From Spirochaetales bacterium (GTDB lineage Bacteria > Spirochaetota > GWE2-31-10): DNA of 40,916 nucleotides. The notes beneath the pieces were generated by a model. It was not told where the DNA came from. It saw only the letters and a program-made list of their open reading frames with translations, and did not search any database. The position numbers and the translations under genes were made by a program. Location of the stretch: contig JAGANG010000069.1 of assembly GCA_017624275.1 (NCBI GenBank), positions 1-40,916 of the forward strand, in the 5' to 3' direction. Shown here piece after piece: positions 27,524-35,391 of the stretch (its first letter is position 1; every line of letters begins with the position of its first letter).

Positions 27524-27875
27524 TTATTTTGTTAATTTCTGATACATCTTTATAAGTTCGACAACATAGACAAATTTGGTGTTAATTTTGTGATATTTGA
27601 TAGCCTTTTTTAATCAACATAGCAAAACCTTTTACTTTTAAGAAATTCTCCGCATTTAGATATGCTTCTTGATATGAGTTTGGTAGAGTTGTATTTACTG
27701 CGTTCTACAAGGTAGTTTCAAATGAATATTTTGCTGTTAAATTACTTATATGTTGGTGCATTAAATCAAATTGTTGTGTTGAATAGTAATAACGAAGTTT
27801 TTGAATGTCGTGAATTAAATCTACTATGTCTTTATGTTCTTTATATTGATGAAAAATCTCTAAATAATCATTCAT
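27524..27875 (-). pseudogene. Small island gene, broken by a nonsense codon and a frameshift
   Basis: GGAG eight bases before ATG 27875 sets the start (MNDYLEIFHQYKEHKD); an earlier ATG at 27902 has no ribosome site. After 56 codons TAG occurs at 27707-27705, but the same frame reads on for 40 sensible codons (NAVNTTLPNSYQEAYLNAEN, then FLKVKGFAMLIKK) to TAA at 27582. Dropping one base from the A6 tract at 27606-27611 continues in a third segment (AIKYHKINTKFVYVVELIK) that stops at 27524, just before the SIR2 ribosome site. I infer a decayed gene of about 115 codons. The TAG could come from a CAG. Alternatively only the 56-residue peptide is made. I do not know the family. Confidence 0.5.
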
Positions 27876-27920
27876 ATCATTTACTCCTAAAAACACTTGC
27901 ACATTTATAAATGCAAGAAT

Positions 27921-28310
27921 CTATTCATTTTTTGAATCATTAAATTCTTCCCAAGTTCTAAACCCTATAGGATGTTTTGGTTCTTCTGGCTTTAATTTAG
28001 GAAGTTTTATTAAGAGAATATTTATTTGAGAAACATGCTGTATAAGTTCTACTTCATTATGAGTTTCTGTATCAATACCATAAAAATGAATTAAAGATGG
28101 GTTCCAATACCCAATATTTGTGATATAAAACGTAATCTTTTGTCCAAAATTACAAAGTTGCAAACCAACCTCACTATCCTTGTCTATAGATAAATTAAAA
28201 TCGTTAATCATTGACACTAATCGCTGTTGAAATGCATCAGCCAGATTATGATCTTTGGATATATTAGCCGTAACCGTAGCTAAATTCACTCCTAATTTAT
28301 TAAAATCCAT
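27921..28310 (-). CDS. Small island protein, probably DUF6173 family
   Basis: The protein has 129 residues with no signal peptide or membrane helix. The core VGLQLCNFGQKITFYITNIG, YWNPSLIHFYG, VELIQHVSQINILLIKLPK and PKHPIGF resembles what I recall of DUF6173. That is from memory, and the function of the family is unknown. A strong ribosome site, AAGGAGG, lies 8 bases before ATG 28310. It lies between the specificity subunit gene (40 bases upstream) and the broken small gene, on the same strand, so it is likely part of the island transcript. Confidence 0.65.
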   Translation of the reverse strand: MDFNKLGVNLATVTANISKDHNLADAFQQRLVSMINDFNLSIDKDSEVGLQLCNFGQKITFYITNIGYWNPSLIHFYGIDTETHNEVELIQHVSQINILLIKLPKLKPEEPKHPIGFRTWEEFNDSKNE

Positions 28311-28350
28311 AGTATATTCCTCCTTAATGTTTACATATTAATAACCAAAA

Positions 28351-29724
28351 CTACACACCCTGCTCTTTCAACCAAGCGATTGCAGTTTCTTCGTCTGTTT
28401 CTATTGCCATTTCCACCGCCTTTACAGCAATATCTAGCAACTCCTTAGATTTTTTTCTTAATCTAAATGATTCTTGGACTTTCTCAGCAATTTGATCTTG
28501 AATGCCTTTATCAAGCTCTGGTAATGGCGTTTTTTCCAATTCATCTTTAGAAATAGCAGTTAAAATTGTACCTGAACAACGTTTTTTTAATAATTCTTGT
28601 ATTGGCTCTGATTTAAATAAAACCAATAAGGTTTCTGGATTGTATTTTTCAGAATCAAGAACAAAAAAGCCTGTAGAACATATCGCATTATTAAATTGTT
28701 CTGTGATTAAAGCACAACTTTGTAAAGAACCTTCAATAGAAGAAATTATTATTTGTCCTGTTTTTACTAAACGTCTTGCTCTACTAGGAAGTTCTTTTCC
28801 AATGATACTAGAAGGAGTTGCAATTCCTCCCATTAAATCAACATTTGCTAACTCAATGTATTGATAAATAATATCATCATTCGGATTAAAATTCTTATCA
28901 TAAATTTTACATGAATTATAAACTGTACTATTACTAGCAATTTGATTTTCTATTTGCTCATATTTAGGTTGATAATATTCTGCATCTAACCGACCTGAAA
29001 TGTTAAAAGATTCTGAAAGTGACTTTATCGAAACAATATCATTTGAAATTTGTTTAATACATAAGCTTTCTTCCAGTATTTTTTCAGCTAATTTATAATC
29101 AGCTTTAGAACATTGTTGAAAATCATAAGCCCTATTAAACTTATCAGTAATTTTCAAACAAAAATCGTGAGAGAAACAAGGAATTTTTATATCTTTCAAT
29201 TTTGCAGGACTAAAATTAGTTTGATTTCCCTTCATTGAATTCTTATCAATTTCAATTCTTCCGTATTTGCTTTGCAAATATGCAACAAAATACTCTGGTG
29301 TTATTTCATCACTCACATTCACTCTAAACAAATAAGAAGCAAATGCATAATCAAAATCTTCCATTATTACTGCAGCACGACCTACAAAATCAGGATTTCC
29401 GTTTGTTCTGCAAATAAGGACATCTCCTTTATGCAATTTCAAGTCTTCGTATTGTTGTTGAGAAATAATATTACAATACTTAGCAGGTTCTTTGATAAAA
29501 TATGATTCAAATTCATTCAAACGTAAAATCGGATACCCTTTCTTTTCTTCATTCAAAAATTCAGAAGTGCCATATTGTACTCGTGTCAAATATTTTTCAG
29601 CTAGAACAATATTATCCCCTTGAAGATTTTCTGCTGTAAAGAAATCTGCTTCCAATCTGAAATAATTTGTTGATTGGAGTACTTCCGAAAATTTACATTC
29701 TTTTATTTCCAGCCCGTCTATCAA
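28351..29724 (-). CDS. hsdS: Restriction-modification specificity subunit (HsdS-like), possibly fused to the methylase by slippage
   Basis: The protein has about 457 residues and two target-recognition domains. The first ends in KGNQTNFSPAKLKDIKIP and the second in GTILTAISKDELEKTPLPEL, each followed by a helical spacer (ITDKFNRAYDFQ; IAEKVQESFRLRKKSKELL). This is the standard HsdS repeat that reads a bipartite DNA site. The only nearby start is TTG 29724 without a usable ribosome site. The frame stays open upstream (SLSPSTELFNEEKYKALIDG) back to the T7 tract at 29778-29772, where one extra T would join it to the methylase. See the finding on this tract. Confidence 0.85.
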   Translation of the reverse strand: MIDGLEIKECKFSEVLQSTNYFRLEADFFTAENLQGDNIVLAEKYLTRVQYGTSEFLNEEKKGYPILRLNEFESYFIKEPAKYCNIISQQQYEDLKLHKGDVLICRTNGNPDFVGRAAVIMEDFDYAFASYLFRVNVSDEITPEYFVAYLQSKYGRIEIDKNSMKGNQTNFSPAKLKDIKIPCFSHDFCLKITDKFNRAYDFQQCSKADYKLAEKILEESLCIKQISNDIVSIKSLSESFNISGRLDAEYYQPKYEQIENQIASNSTVYNSCKIYDKNFNPNDDIIYQYIELANVDLMGGIATPSSIIGKELPSRARRLVKTGQIIISSIEGSLQSCALITEQFNNAICSTGFFVLDSEKYNPETLLVLFKSEPIQELLKKRCSGTILTAISKDELEKTPLPELDKGIQDQIAEKVQESFRLRKKSKELLDIAVKAVEMAIETDEETAIAWLKEQGV

Positions 29725-29765
29725 AGCCTTATACTTTTCTTCGTTAAAAAGTTCTGTAGACGGGC

Positions 29766-31748
29766 TTAGTGAAAAAAACTTAATCCTTCTTTTTTGGCAA
29801 ACTCTGCAAAGGCTTCTGCAATTCCGTCTCCTGTGATATTTTCATGATTATATAAATCATGCTCCACAACTAAATGTCCATGACTATCAAGAGTGTTGCT
29901 TCCGTCTGGTAGTTTTACATATATTTTATCACCACTATTGTCTTTTCCTTTTTTTTGTTGAGTAGCAAAGAAAATTGGATAATCTTCTTTTTTAGGACAA
30001 AGTTCATCATCCCATTTTTGAACAAACAAAACACTTGTTTTTGTTCCAGTATGAGGTTTAAAAGTGTTTCCATGCAAACCAACAACAGCAAGAATTCTAC
30101 AACGTTCTGCAATAAAATCACGAATATATTTATCACTTGAATTATTGAATCGACCTTGTGGCAAAACTATTGCCATTCTTCCACCAGGTTTTAAGAAATC
30201 AAGATTGCGTTCAATAAACAAAATATCACGACCAACCTTATTTTGCATTTTTCCTTGAGAGTTTTTCCCAAGTTCATATTTTCCAAGGATTCTTGTTTCC
30301 TTTACATCCCCTGCAAACGGTGGATTTGCCATTATTATATCAAAATTAAATTCTTTATTTTGTTTTTCTTCTCTGCGTAAGTCTATTAATCTGTCAAAGC
30401 CTTCATAATATGTTCTTCTCCAATCTTCCTGACTTGTAGTTTCATCCCAGCGGTCATAATCAAGAGTATTCAAATGCAAAACATTTGTATGACCATCCCC
30501 TGCAATTAAGTTTAATGTACGAGCAACGCGAACAGCTTTTTCATCAAAATCAATTCCAAAGACATTATCTTTTACATACTCTGTAAACTCATAAGGTTTC
30601 TGGTCTAAAGAGAACAAGTCGCTGACTTTTAAATTTCTATCCTTAGCCATTTGTCGCCATACATGAAAAATTGTATGAACAGGAAAACCACTACTACCAC
30701 AAGCAGTATCAATCATTGTTTCGTTTTCTTTTGGATTCATCATTTTTACACACATTTCTATAACATAACGAGGTGTAAAAAATTGTCCTTTTTCGCCTTT
30801 ACTTGATTTGTTCATTAAATATTCAAAGGCATCATCAACTACTTCAAGATTACTGTTAAAAAGTTTTACATTTTGTAAAGACGCAACACAAATTGAAAGA
30901 TGAGAAGGAGAAAGTGCTATTTTAGATTTCTCTTCAAAAACACCTTTCCATTTTTTATTTGCTTTATCAAATAACTCTTGAATAGCTTCTTTTAGTTTAA
31001 ATTCTGTTCTACCTGCATTTGTAAATTCCAAATATCTAGAAGGAGTTTGACCACTTAACCATTCATCATAAAGCTTTGTAAAAATGAGTTTAAAACATTC
31101 TTCAAAAACATCCACACCAGCATTTGCAAGAACTTCGTCCTCTAGGTCTTTAATTTTATCTTTTAAGGAGATTTTATCTTTTTGCAATACATCATTAGCT
31201 TTTAAATCTTCAATAGTCCATCTTTCAGAAATAACATCCATTAAAGTTTGAAATGCTTTTGGAATATCTCGGATATCTTCAAAATAGTTTGGATCTTTAC
31301 GATTATAGTATGCAATCTGTTCCCCATTAGTCCAAACAGCAATAGGAGCACCTGTACTATTACAGTAACTTTTTAACTGTTCCTTTCCATCTTTTAATTT
31401 TGGCTTTTTAACTTCAACTATTACATAAGGAACAAAGCTTTTATCTTCATCCATAATTACAATATCAGCACGTTTTACTTCTCGCCCAAAATATACTGGA
31501 TATTCCAACTGCATTCGTGAAATAGGATAACCATATTCATTGATAAGTTTGTCTAAAAATAGTTGTCTGATTACTTCTTCTGGTTTTAGTTGTATTTCTT
31601 TTTGTCTAACAAGACATTTTACAAAACAAACCTTTTTGCCGTTCTTGCCTTCTTTTTCAACAATATTTGCATTTAATCGTTCAATTGCTTCTGTTGAAAA
31701 CTGTTCTGTTTTATATGATGAATCTTTTAAAATATCGTAAATTGTCAT
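29766..31748 (-). CDS. Fused nuclease-N6-adenine methylase R-M subunit (HSDR_N plus HsdM-like)
   Basis: The protein has 660 residues. Residues ~20-170 form a type I R-protein N-terminal-like nuclease with PD-(D/E)XK signs: RADIVIMDED, then the catalytic VIVEVKKPK. Residues ~215-640 form an HsdM-type methylase, with helical bundle, SAM motif DTACGSSGFP, catalytic NPPFAGD and a conserved FFTPRYVIEMCVKMM. There is no SF2 helicase, so this is not a classic HsdR. Nuclease plus methylase in one chain with a separate or fused S is the layout of BcgI-like type IIB/IIG enzymes, which cut near the site without translocation. ATG 31748 is chosen over GTG 31763 because GGAG lies 9 bases before it. Confidence 0.87.
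   Translation of the reverse strand: MTIYDILKDSSYKTEQFSTEAIERLNANIVEKEGKNGKKVCFVKCLVRQKEIQLKPEEVIRQLFLDKLINEYGYPISRMQLEYPVYFGREVKRADIVIMDEDKSFVPYVIVEVKKPKLKDGKEQLKSYCNSTGAPIAVWTNGEQIAYYNRKDPNYFEDIRDIPKAFQTLMDVISERWTIEDLKANDVLQKDKISLKDKIKDLEDEVLANAGVDVFEECFKLIFTKLYDEWLSGQTPSRYLEFTNAGRTEFKLKEAIQELFDKANKKWKGVFEEKSKIALSPSHLSICVASLQNVKLFNSNLEVVDDAFEYLMNKSSKGEKGQFFTPRYVIEMCVKMMNPKENETMIDTACGSSGFPVHTIFHVWRQMAKDRNLKVSDLFSLDQKPYEFTEYVKDNVFGIDFDEKAVRVARTLNLIAGDGHTNVLHLNTLDYDRWDETTSQEDWRRTYYEGFDRLIDLRREEKQNKEFNFDIIMANPPFAGDVKETRILGKYELGKNSQGKMQNKVGRDILFIERNLDFLKPGGRMAIVLPQGRFNNSSDKYIRDFIAERCRILAVVGLHGNTFKPHTGTKTSVLFVQKWDDELCPKKEDYPIFFATQQKKGKDNSGDKIYVKLPDGSNTLDSHGHLVVEHDLYNHENITGDGIAEAFAEFAKKEGLSFFH
29772..29778 (-). 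other. T7 homopolymer at the methylase-specificity junction
   Basis: The coding strand reads AG-T7-CAC-TAA, ending the methylase as SFFH and stop. With T8 the frame would continue as SFFSLSPSTELF straight into the specificity domains. It is a candidate slippage switch, or a sequencing error in a fused gene. Confidence 0.7.
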
Positions 31749-31772
31749 AAGTCTTTGCTCCACTATTTCTAT

Positions 31773-33101
31773 CTAATCTTTTCTTGAACGAGCCCAATTA
31801 CAAAATCTATGGGTTAATCGGGCATTTTCAGCAATAGTCTTTCCACCTTTCCAATATTGTTCAATATGGTCTACGGCAGAATCATCGATTGATAGAATTT
31901 GTTGATTACATATTGCACAAGTTGGATTAGCCTCAAACAAACTTTTTTTTATTGAATAGGAAAAAATTCTCGGTTCATGAGAATTTATACCTACAATATC
32001 TTGCACCATTTGTCTAAATTTATCAAATCTAGTTATAACAGCAGCTTGAGAAGATGTTGACATTTCTATAGATTCTATAAACTGTTCATCATTAACCATT
32101 AAATCAATTAATCCTTCTCGAATACAATCTATTTTTGGATAAATAATATTAGAATCATAATTACATAAAACACCTAAAGTAACATCATATAAAGAATAGT
32201 TAAATTTTTTCAGTTCCCAATAACCATCTTTGGAAGAATTTGAACCTTTGTAATATCGCTTAAAAGCATTTTTATCAAACATTGAACGAACAATTCTTAG
32301 TCCATTCTTAAATTTCTCTCGTAATTCTTTTGCATCAGAATCTGAAATATTTCTATACTTTTCCATATCTTCATTTAGAAACTTTTTCATAGATGGAGAA
32401 TATTTTAAATATGTAGAATGATAAAATGCACTAAATCTCAAAACCATTTCAACATCTTTCATTCGCTTATCTGGTGTAGCTTTTCCAATCAAATATTTAA
32501 AATCCTCATATTCTGACATTTCTTTTAATAAATCATTATAAGCACCACGATATATACAATTTCTAAGTTCCTGTTCATTCAATGCAACAGAACCAGTATT
32601 TAGTCTTTTAAAAATTTCAAATTTAAGATGACTACCACTTTTCTTTAAAAATGTAATTGTTCTTACTGTAAACTCTGAAATTTTATCTTGTAATGAATTA
32701 TCTAATTCTTTAAATGTTCTTTTATTTAATTCCTTAAATACTTCCAATCCCTTTAATTTGAATTCCGTACCATCTGGAAAAGCTCCTGTAATAAATGAAT
32801 AGAAAGAAGTTAATCTTTGTTGACCATCAATTACATATGTTTTCCCATCCACTTCTTCAGATAAATAAATAGTAGGTAATGGAATATCTAATAAAGCTGA
32901 TTCTATAAGTCTACTTGCTTTTTCAACATCCCAAACATATTGACGTTGAAAATCTGGTTGTAAAACTAAAGTTCCTCTATTTATTTTATCAACAATTGAT
33001 TTAATTTCAGGGTCAGAAGGTTTCGTATATATTTGATGATTTTCAAATTCATCATTTTGTTCATCATTAAATTCATCTTCAAATAAAATATCTGTATCCA
33101 T
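31773..33101 (-). CDS. DUF262-HNH protein (GmrSD/SspE-like endonuclease family)
   Basis: The protein has 442 residues. The N-terminal DUF262 (ParB/GmrS-like) domain is marked by LVLQPDFQRQYVWDVEKASR, LPTIYLSEEV and the nucleotide-binding DGQQRLTSF. Residues ~150-340 are helical. The C-terminal HNH nuclease has a zinc-type CAICNQQI, DHIEQYWKGG and HRFCNWARS. DUF262-HNH proteins serve in type IV restriction of modified DNA and in phosphorothioate-linked defence (SspE). No phosphorothioation genes are present here. AGGAG precedes ATG 33101. It is the first gene of the island, and the R-M gene starts 24 bases after its stop. Confidence 0.88.
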   Translation of the reverse strand: MDTDILFEDEFNDEQNDEFENHQIYTKPSDPEIKSIVDKINRGTLVLQPDFQRQYVWDVEKASRLIESALLDIPLPTIYLSEEVDGKTYVIDGQQRLTSFYSFITGAFPDGTEFKLKGLEVFKELNKRTFKELDNSLQDKISEFTVRTITFLKKSGSHLKFEIFKRLNTGSVALNEQELRNCIYRGAYNDLLKEMSEYEDFKYLIGKATPDKRMKDVEMVLRFSAFYHSTYLKYSPSMKKFLNEDMEKYRNISDSDAKELREKFKNGLRIVRSMFDKNAFKRYYKGSNSSKDGYWELKKFNYSLYDVTLGVLCNYDSNIIYPKIDCIREGLIDLMVNDEQFIESIEMSTSSQAAVITRFDKFRQMVQDIVGINSHEPRIFSYSIKKSLFEANPTCAICNQQILSIDDSAVDHIEQYWKGGKTIAENARLTHRFCNWARSRKD

Positions 33102-33129
33102 AATTTGAACTCCTAAATTTTGCTATATT

Positions 33130-33158
33130 ATTATACCACAAATCATCTATTCTAAAAC
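33130..33158 (-). promoter_or_regulatory. Possible promoter of the defence island
   Basis: On the minus strand a perfect TATAAT (33135-33130) lies about 29 bases before ATG 33101. The -35 at the right spacing (near 33158) is poor, so a regulator or an extended -10 may be involved. It is the only good -10 upstream of the six-gene run. Confidence 0.4.
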
Positions 33159-33229
33159 ATTCTACCACACCTACCGTCTCAAATAACGACACCGGAAAAT
33201 ATTTTTATAATTTTTTGTTTAAACAGTCT

Positions 33230-33403
33230 GTTCCATTTAGCTGGAACACATCGTTCCATTTAGCTGGAACACATCGTTCCATTTAGCTGGAACACATCGT
33301 TCCATTTAGCTGGAACACATCGTTTCATTTAGCTGGAACACATCGTTTCATTTAGCTGGAACACATCGTTTCATTTAGCTGGAATACATCGTTTCATTTA
33401 GCT
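33230..33403. repeat. 23-bp tandem repeat, seven full units and one partial
   Basis: Units start at 33230, 33253, 33276, 33299, 33322, 33345 and 33368, with a 13-base eighth from 33391. The unit reads GTTCCATTTAGCTGGAACAC plus ATC. Each contains GTTCC/GGAAC arms around an 8-base loop. Units 1-4 have GTTCC and units 5-8 have GTTTC, and unit 7 carries one more change, so the array grew by copying neighbours. It is non-coding and lies upstream of the island promoter. Confidence 0.95.
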
Positions 33404-33560
33404 TACGCTCGGTATTTAACTGGCGTTAAATACTTTATTCGTACACATTGTGTACTCATCGTTGCTTTCGCTCGGTATTTCCTATCGGAAATACTCCGTT
33501 CGCATATTTCATATGCTCACCGTTGAACACATCGTTCGAAATAGCTTGAACATAAAATAT
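33404..33560. repeat. Modular palindrome cluster A
   Basis: It directly continues the tandem array. Hairpins are GTATTTAAC/GTTAAATAC (33412-33433), GTACAC/GTGTAC (33441-33455), GTATTTCC/GGAAATAC (33475-33494), GCATAT/ATATGC (33502-33516) and GAAC/GTTC (near 33524-33537). They are joined by recurring linkers such as CTCG and CGTTCG. It is the inverted orientation of the modules at 33686 and 38072. No gene is seen. Confidence 0.8.
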
Positions 33561-33685
33561 ATAAGAAACCAATCTTACCAAATAGTAAGAAATAAACTTT
33601 AGTTCAAAGTTTTTAAAAAACATTTCGGGTTAAGGCTTTTTTTGCAGTGCAGTGGTGAGTTCATTCTCACTTTTTTTACTTTTCA

Positions 33686-33750
33686 GTTGCTGAGCAACAG
33701 TGAGTTTGCAACGCAAACGAACGAAATGTTTACTTTAGTAAACATCGAGC
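33686..33750. repeat. Modular palindrome cluster B
   Basis: Hairpins are GTTGC/GCAAC (33686-33698), GTTTGC/GCAAAC (33704-33718) and GTTTACT/AGTAAAC (33728-33743), separated by the linkers GTGA and GAACGAAAT and followed by ATCGAG. The linkers are the same as in the cluster at 38072-38209, while the stems differ. Confidence 0.8.
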
Positions 33751-33782
33751 ATAAGTTTATCGAAGCAATCCGTGTGACTTCT

Positions 33783-33848
33783 GTCATTCCGAACTTGTTT
33801 CGGAATCTCCTGATAAAAAGAGACCCTGAAATAAATTCAGGGTGACGA
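33783..33848. repeat. REP-like paired hairpin element, copy 1
   Basis: GTCATTCCGAACTTGTTTCG plus GAATCT forms one hairpin (ATTCCGAA/TTCGGAAT), a 15-20-base spacer follows, then CCCTGAA/TTCAGGG ending in TGACGA. The same layout with other stems recurs at 38222-38281. The sequence type is widespread in low-GC bacteria as a non-coding palindromic repeat. Confidence 0.7.
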
Positions 33849-34080
33849 TACGTTTTTGTTTTTATTTCCTCCATTGTTCACAGTAAAACATCGTCGAATA
33901 TCACGGTCTCAAACGTCGTTTAAATGGTGCTTCACGAAAAAACTTCAACTTTTTTCGGCAAACGTGCAATAAAAAAGAAAAAAACTTGTTTATATATAAT
34001 GGAAATATTGTTTTTTTACAGACAGCAAAGCTATCAAGAAAAGACAAAAGTTTCCTAATTTTATATTTATGGAAAAGTTT

Positions 34081-34968
34081 ATGACACAAGAAAAAACAAA
34101 TCGCAATTACAAAGATTCTGTCTTTGTAGATTTATTCGCACACGACATTACAGCGAAAGAGAATTTTATTTCTCTTTATAATGCTTTACATGGGACAAAC
34201 CTCAAGGTAGAAACAACGGATGTACAGCCGGTTATGCTGGAACGTGTTCTTTACATGAAGTATTACAATGACATTGCCATGCTTATTGACGGGAAAATCG
34301 TCATTCTGATTGAACATCAATCGACAATTAACAAAAATATGCCGTTTCGCTTTTTGGAGTATATTGCGAGGATTTACGAGAAGATAACAACCAAAGACGA
34401 AAAGTTCGGGCGTAAATTGGTAAAACTTCCCGTGCCGGAGTTCTATGTTTTTTACAACGGTAAAGACGACTATCCGACAGAAAGTATAATGAAATTGTCC
34501 GACGCATTCATGCAACTTGACGACTACTGCGAATTGAAAAATCAGCTTGAAATATCCGTGAAAGTGATTAATATTAACGTGGATAAAGAAAATCCCATTT
34601 TGAAACGTTGCGAGGCATTGAAAGAATACTCGGAATTTATTGAACAGGTACGTTGCAATATTGAAAATGCTGTTCCTGAGCCATTTACGACTGCGATAAA
34701 GCAAGCGATTAAGAAAGGCTTTCTTTCTGATTACTTGAATCGAAAATCAACGGAGGTACAAAATATGTTATTGGCAGAATATGACTACGATACAGACATT
34801 GCCGTTCAACGAAAAGAAGCATTTGATGACGGAGTTTCCATCGGTTTGTCACAAGGCGAACACAAAAAAGCCATTGAAACTGCGAAAAGTATGAAATCAG
34901 AAGATATGCCTGTCAATACAATTGCTCGTTTTACCGGGCTGTCACCCGAAGAAATAGAAAAATTATAA
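34081..34968 (+). CDS. Rpn-family recombination-promoting nuclease/putative transposase
   Basis: The protein has 295 residues from ATG 34081, chosen over ATG 34069 because GGAAAAG sits just before it. The PD-(D/E)XK nuclease core is visible in RNYKDSVFVDLF, NDIAMLIDGKIVILIEHQST (Asp and the E-x-Q variant typical of Rpn) and RFLEYIARIYEK. The C-terminus carries the common tail DDGVSIGLSQGEHKKA followed by GLSPEEIEKL. Rpn proteins are DNA endonucleases that raise RecA-independent recombination, and they occur in many copies in Treponema. Its codons are richer in G and C than the island genes. It sits between palindrome clusters and is followed by a further array of palindromes. Confidence 0.88.
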   Translation: MTQEKTNRNYKDSVFVDLFAHDITAKENFISLYNALHGTNLKVETTDVQPVMLERVLYMKYYNDIAMLIDGKIVILIEHQSTINKNMPFRFLEYIARIYEKITTKDEKFGRKLVKLPVPEFYVFYNGKDDYPTESIMKLSDAFMQLDDYCELKNQLEISVKVININVDKENPILKRCEALKEYSEFIEQVRCNIENAVPEPFTTAIKQAIKKGFLSDYLNRKSTEVQNMLLAEYDYDTDIAVQRKEAFDDGVSIGLSQGEHKKAIETAKSMKSEDMPVNTIARFTGLSPEEIEKL

Positions 34969-35055
34969 AGTATAAAAAAAGAGCGGAAAAAACTTCGCCC
35001 ACAAAATAGCTTTATTTCCCCAAATGTTCCAGCATGTTTTTTTCTTTTGAAGTTA

Positions 35056-35099
35056 TAGAAACTTTTCTTTTTTGATTGCAAAAAAAAGAAAAGTTTCTA
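35056..35099. repeat. Long inverted repeat after the Rpn gene
   Basis: Arms TAGAAACTTTTC at 35056 and GAAAAGTTTCTA ending at 35099 pair, with T6 and A8 runs in the middle and a short ATTG loop. It could act as a terminator of the Rpn gene in either direction, although the stem is longer than usual. Confidence 0.65.
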
Positions 35100-35107
35100 A
35101 CTCTTTA

Positions 35108-35317
35108 CACGTTTTGAACCCAAAACGATTCCCAAATGCAAGCTTGCTTGCAAAATGTATCTTAAACCTGCAAAGGTTTATTAAACTTTGAAGTAAAGTT
35201 TAGCCCTAACGCCGGCTTACGCTCGGTATTTAACTGACGTTAAATACTCTGTTCGTTTGCGTTGCAAACTCACCGTGGCTTTGCCGGCAAAAGGCACTTT
35301 AAACCCACGTAGGTTTG
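35108..35317. repeat. Array of successive short palindromes
   Basis: In about 210 bases at least eight hairpins follow one another: CGTTTTG/CAAAACG, TGCAAGC/GCTTGCA, AAACCT/AGGTTT, AAACTT/AAAGTTT, GCCGGC paired with the distant GCCGGC, GTATTTAAC/GTTAAATAC, GTTTGC/GCAAAC and AAACC/GGTTT. The GTATTTAAC and GTTTGC modules and the CTCG linker also occur in clusters A and B. There is no coding frame. Confidence 0.75.
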
Positions 35318-35343
35318 AAAAAAAGGAGGCATTTTGCCTCCTT
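35318..35343 (-). terminator. Terminator hairpin after the SUMF1 lipoprotein gene
   Basis: On the minus strand AAGGAGGC and GCCTCCTT (35343-35336 and 35330-35323) form an 8-bp stem with a 5-base loop, followed by a T run (35324-35318). It lies 49 bases after the stop. If the gene is a retroelement target, a hairpin here could also serve target recognition. Confidence 0.8.
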
Positions 35344-35391
35344 CCCCCGCTGTAGCGGTTCCTCGCCGTTGCCGTCGCCATTTTGCCCCGG

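Noticed and set aside
29766..31748. Classic type I restriction subunit HsdR
   Set aside because: Only the N-terminal nuclease-like part is present. There is no helicase domain, and the rest is a methylase.
33230..33403. CRISPR array
   Set aside because: The 23-bp units follow one another with no unique spacers, and there are no cas genes in the window.
33642..33845. Apparent ORFs across the palindrome clusters (also on the minus strand at 33683-33874 and 37964-38197)
   Set aside because: They are translations of the hairpin modules. Similar peptides such as ISFVCVANS arise simply from the repeated DNA.
33404..35391. Template repeat or reverse transcriptase for the suspected variable gene
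   Set aside because: No RT motif in any frame and no near-copy of the SUMF1 3' end were seen in this window.
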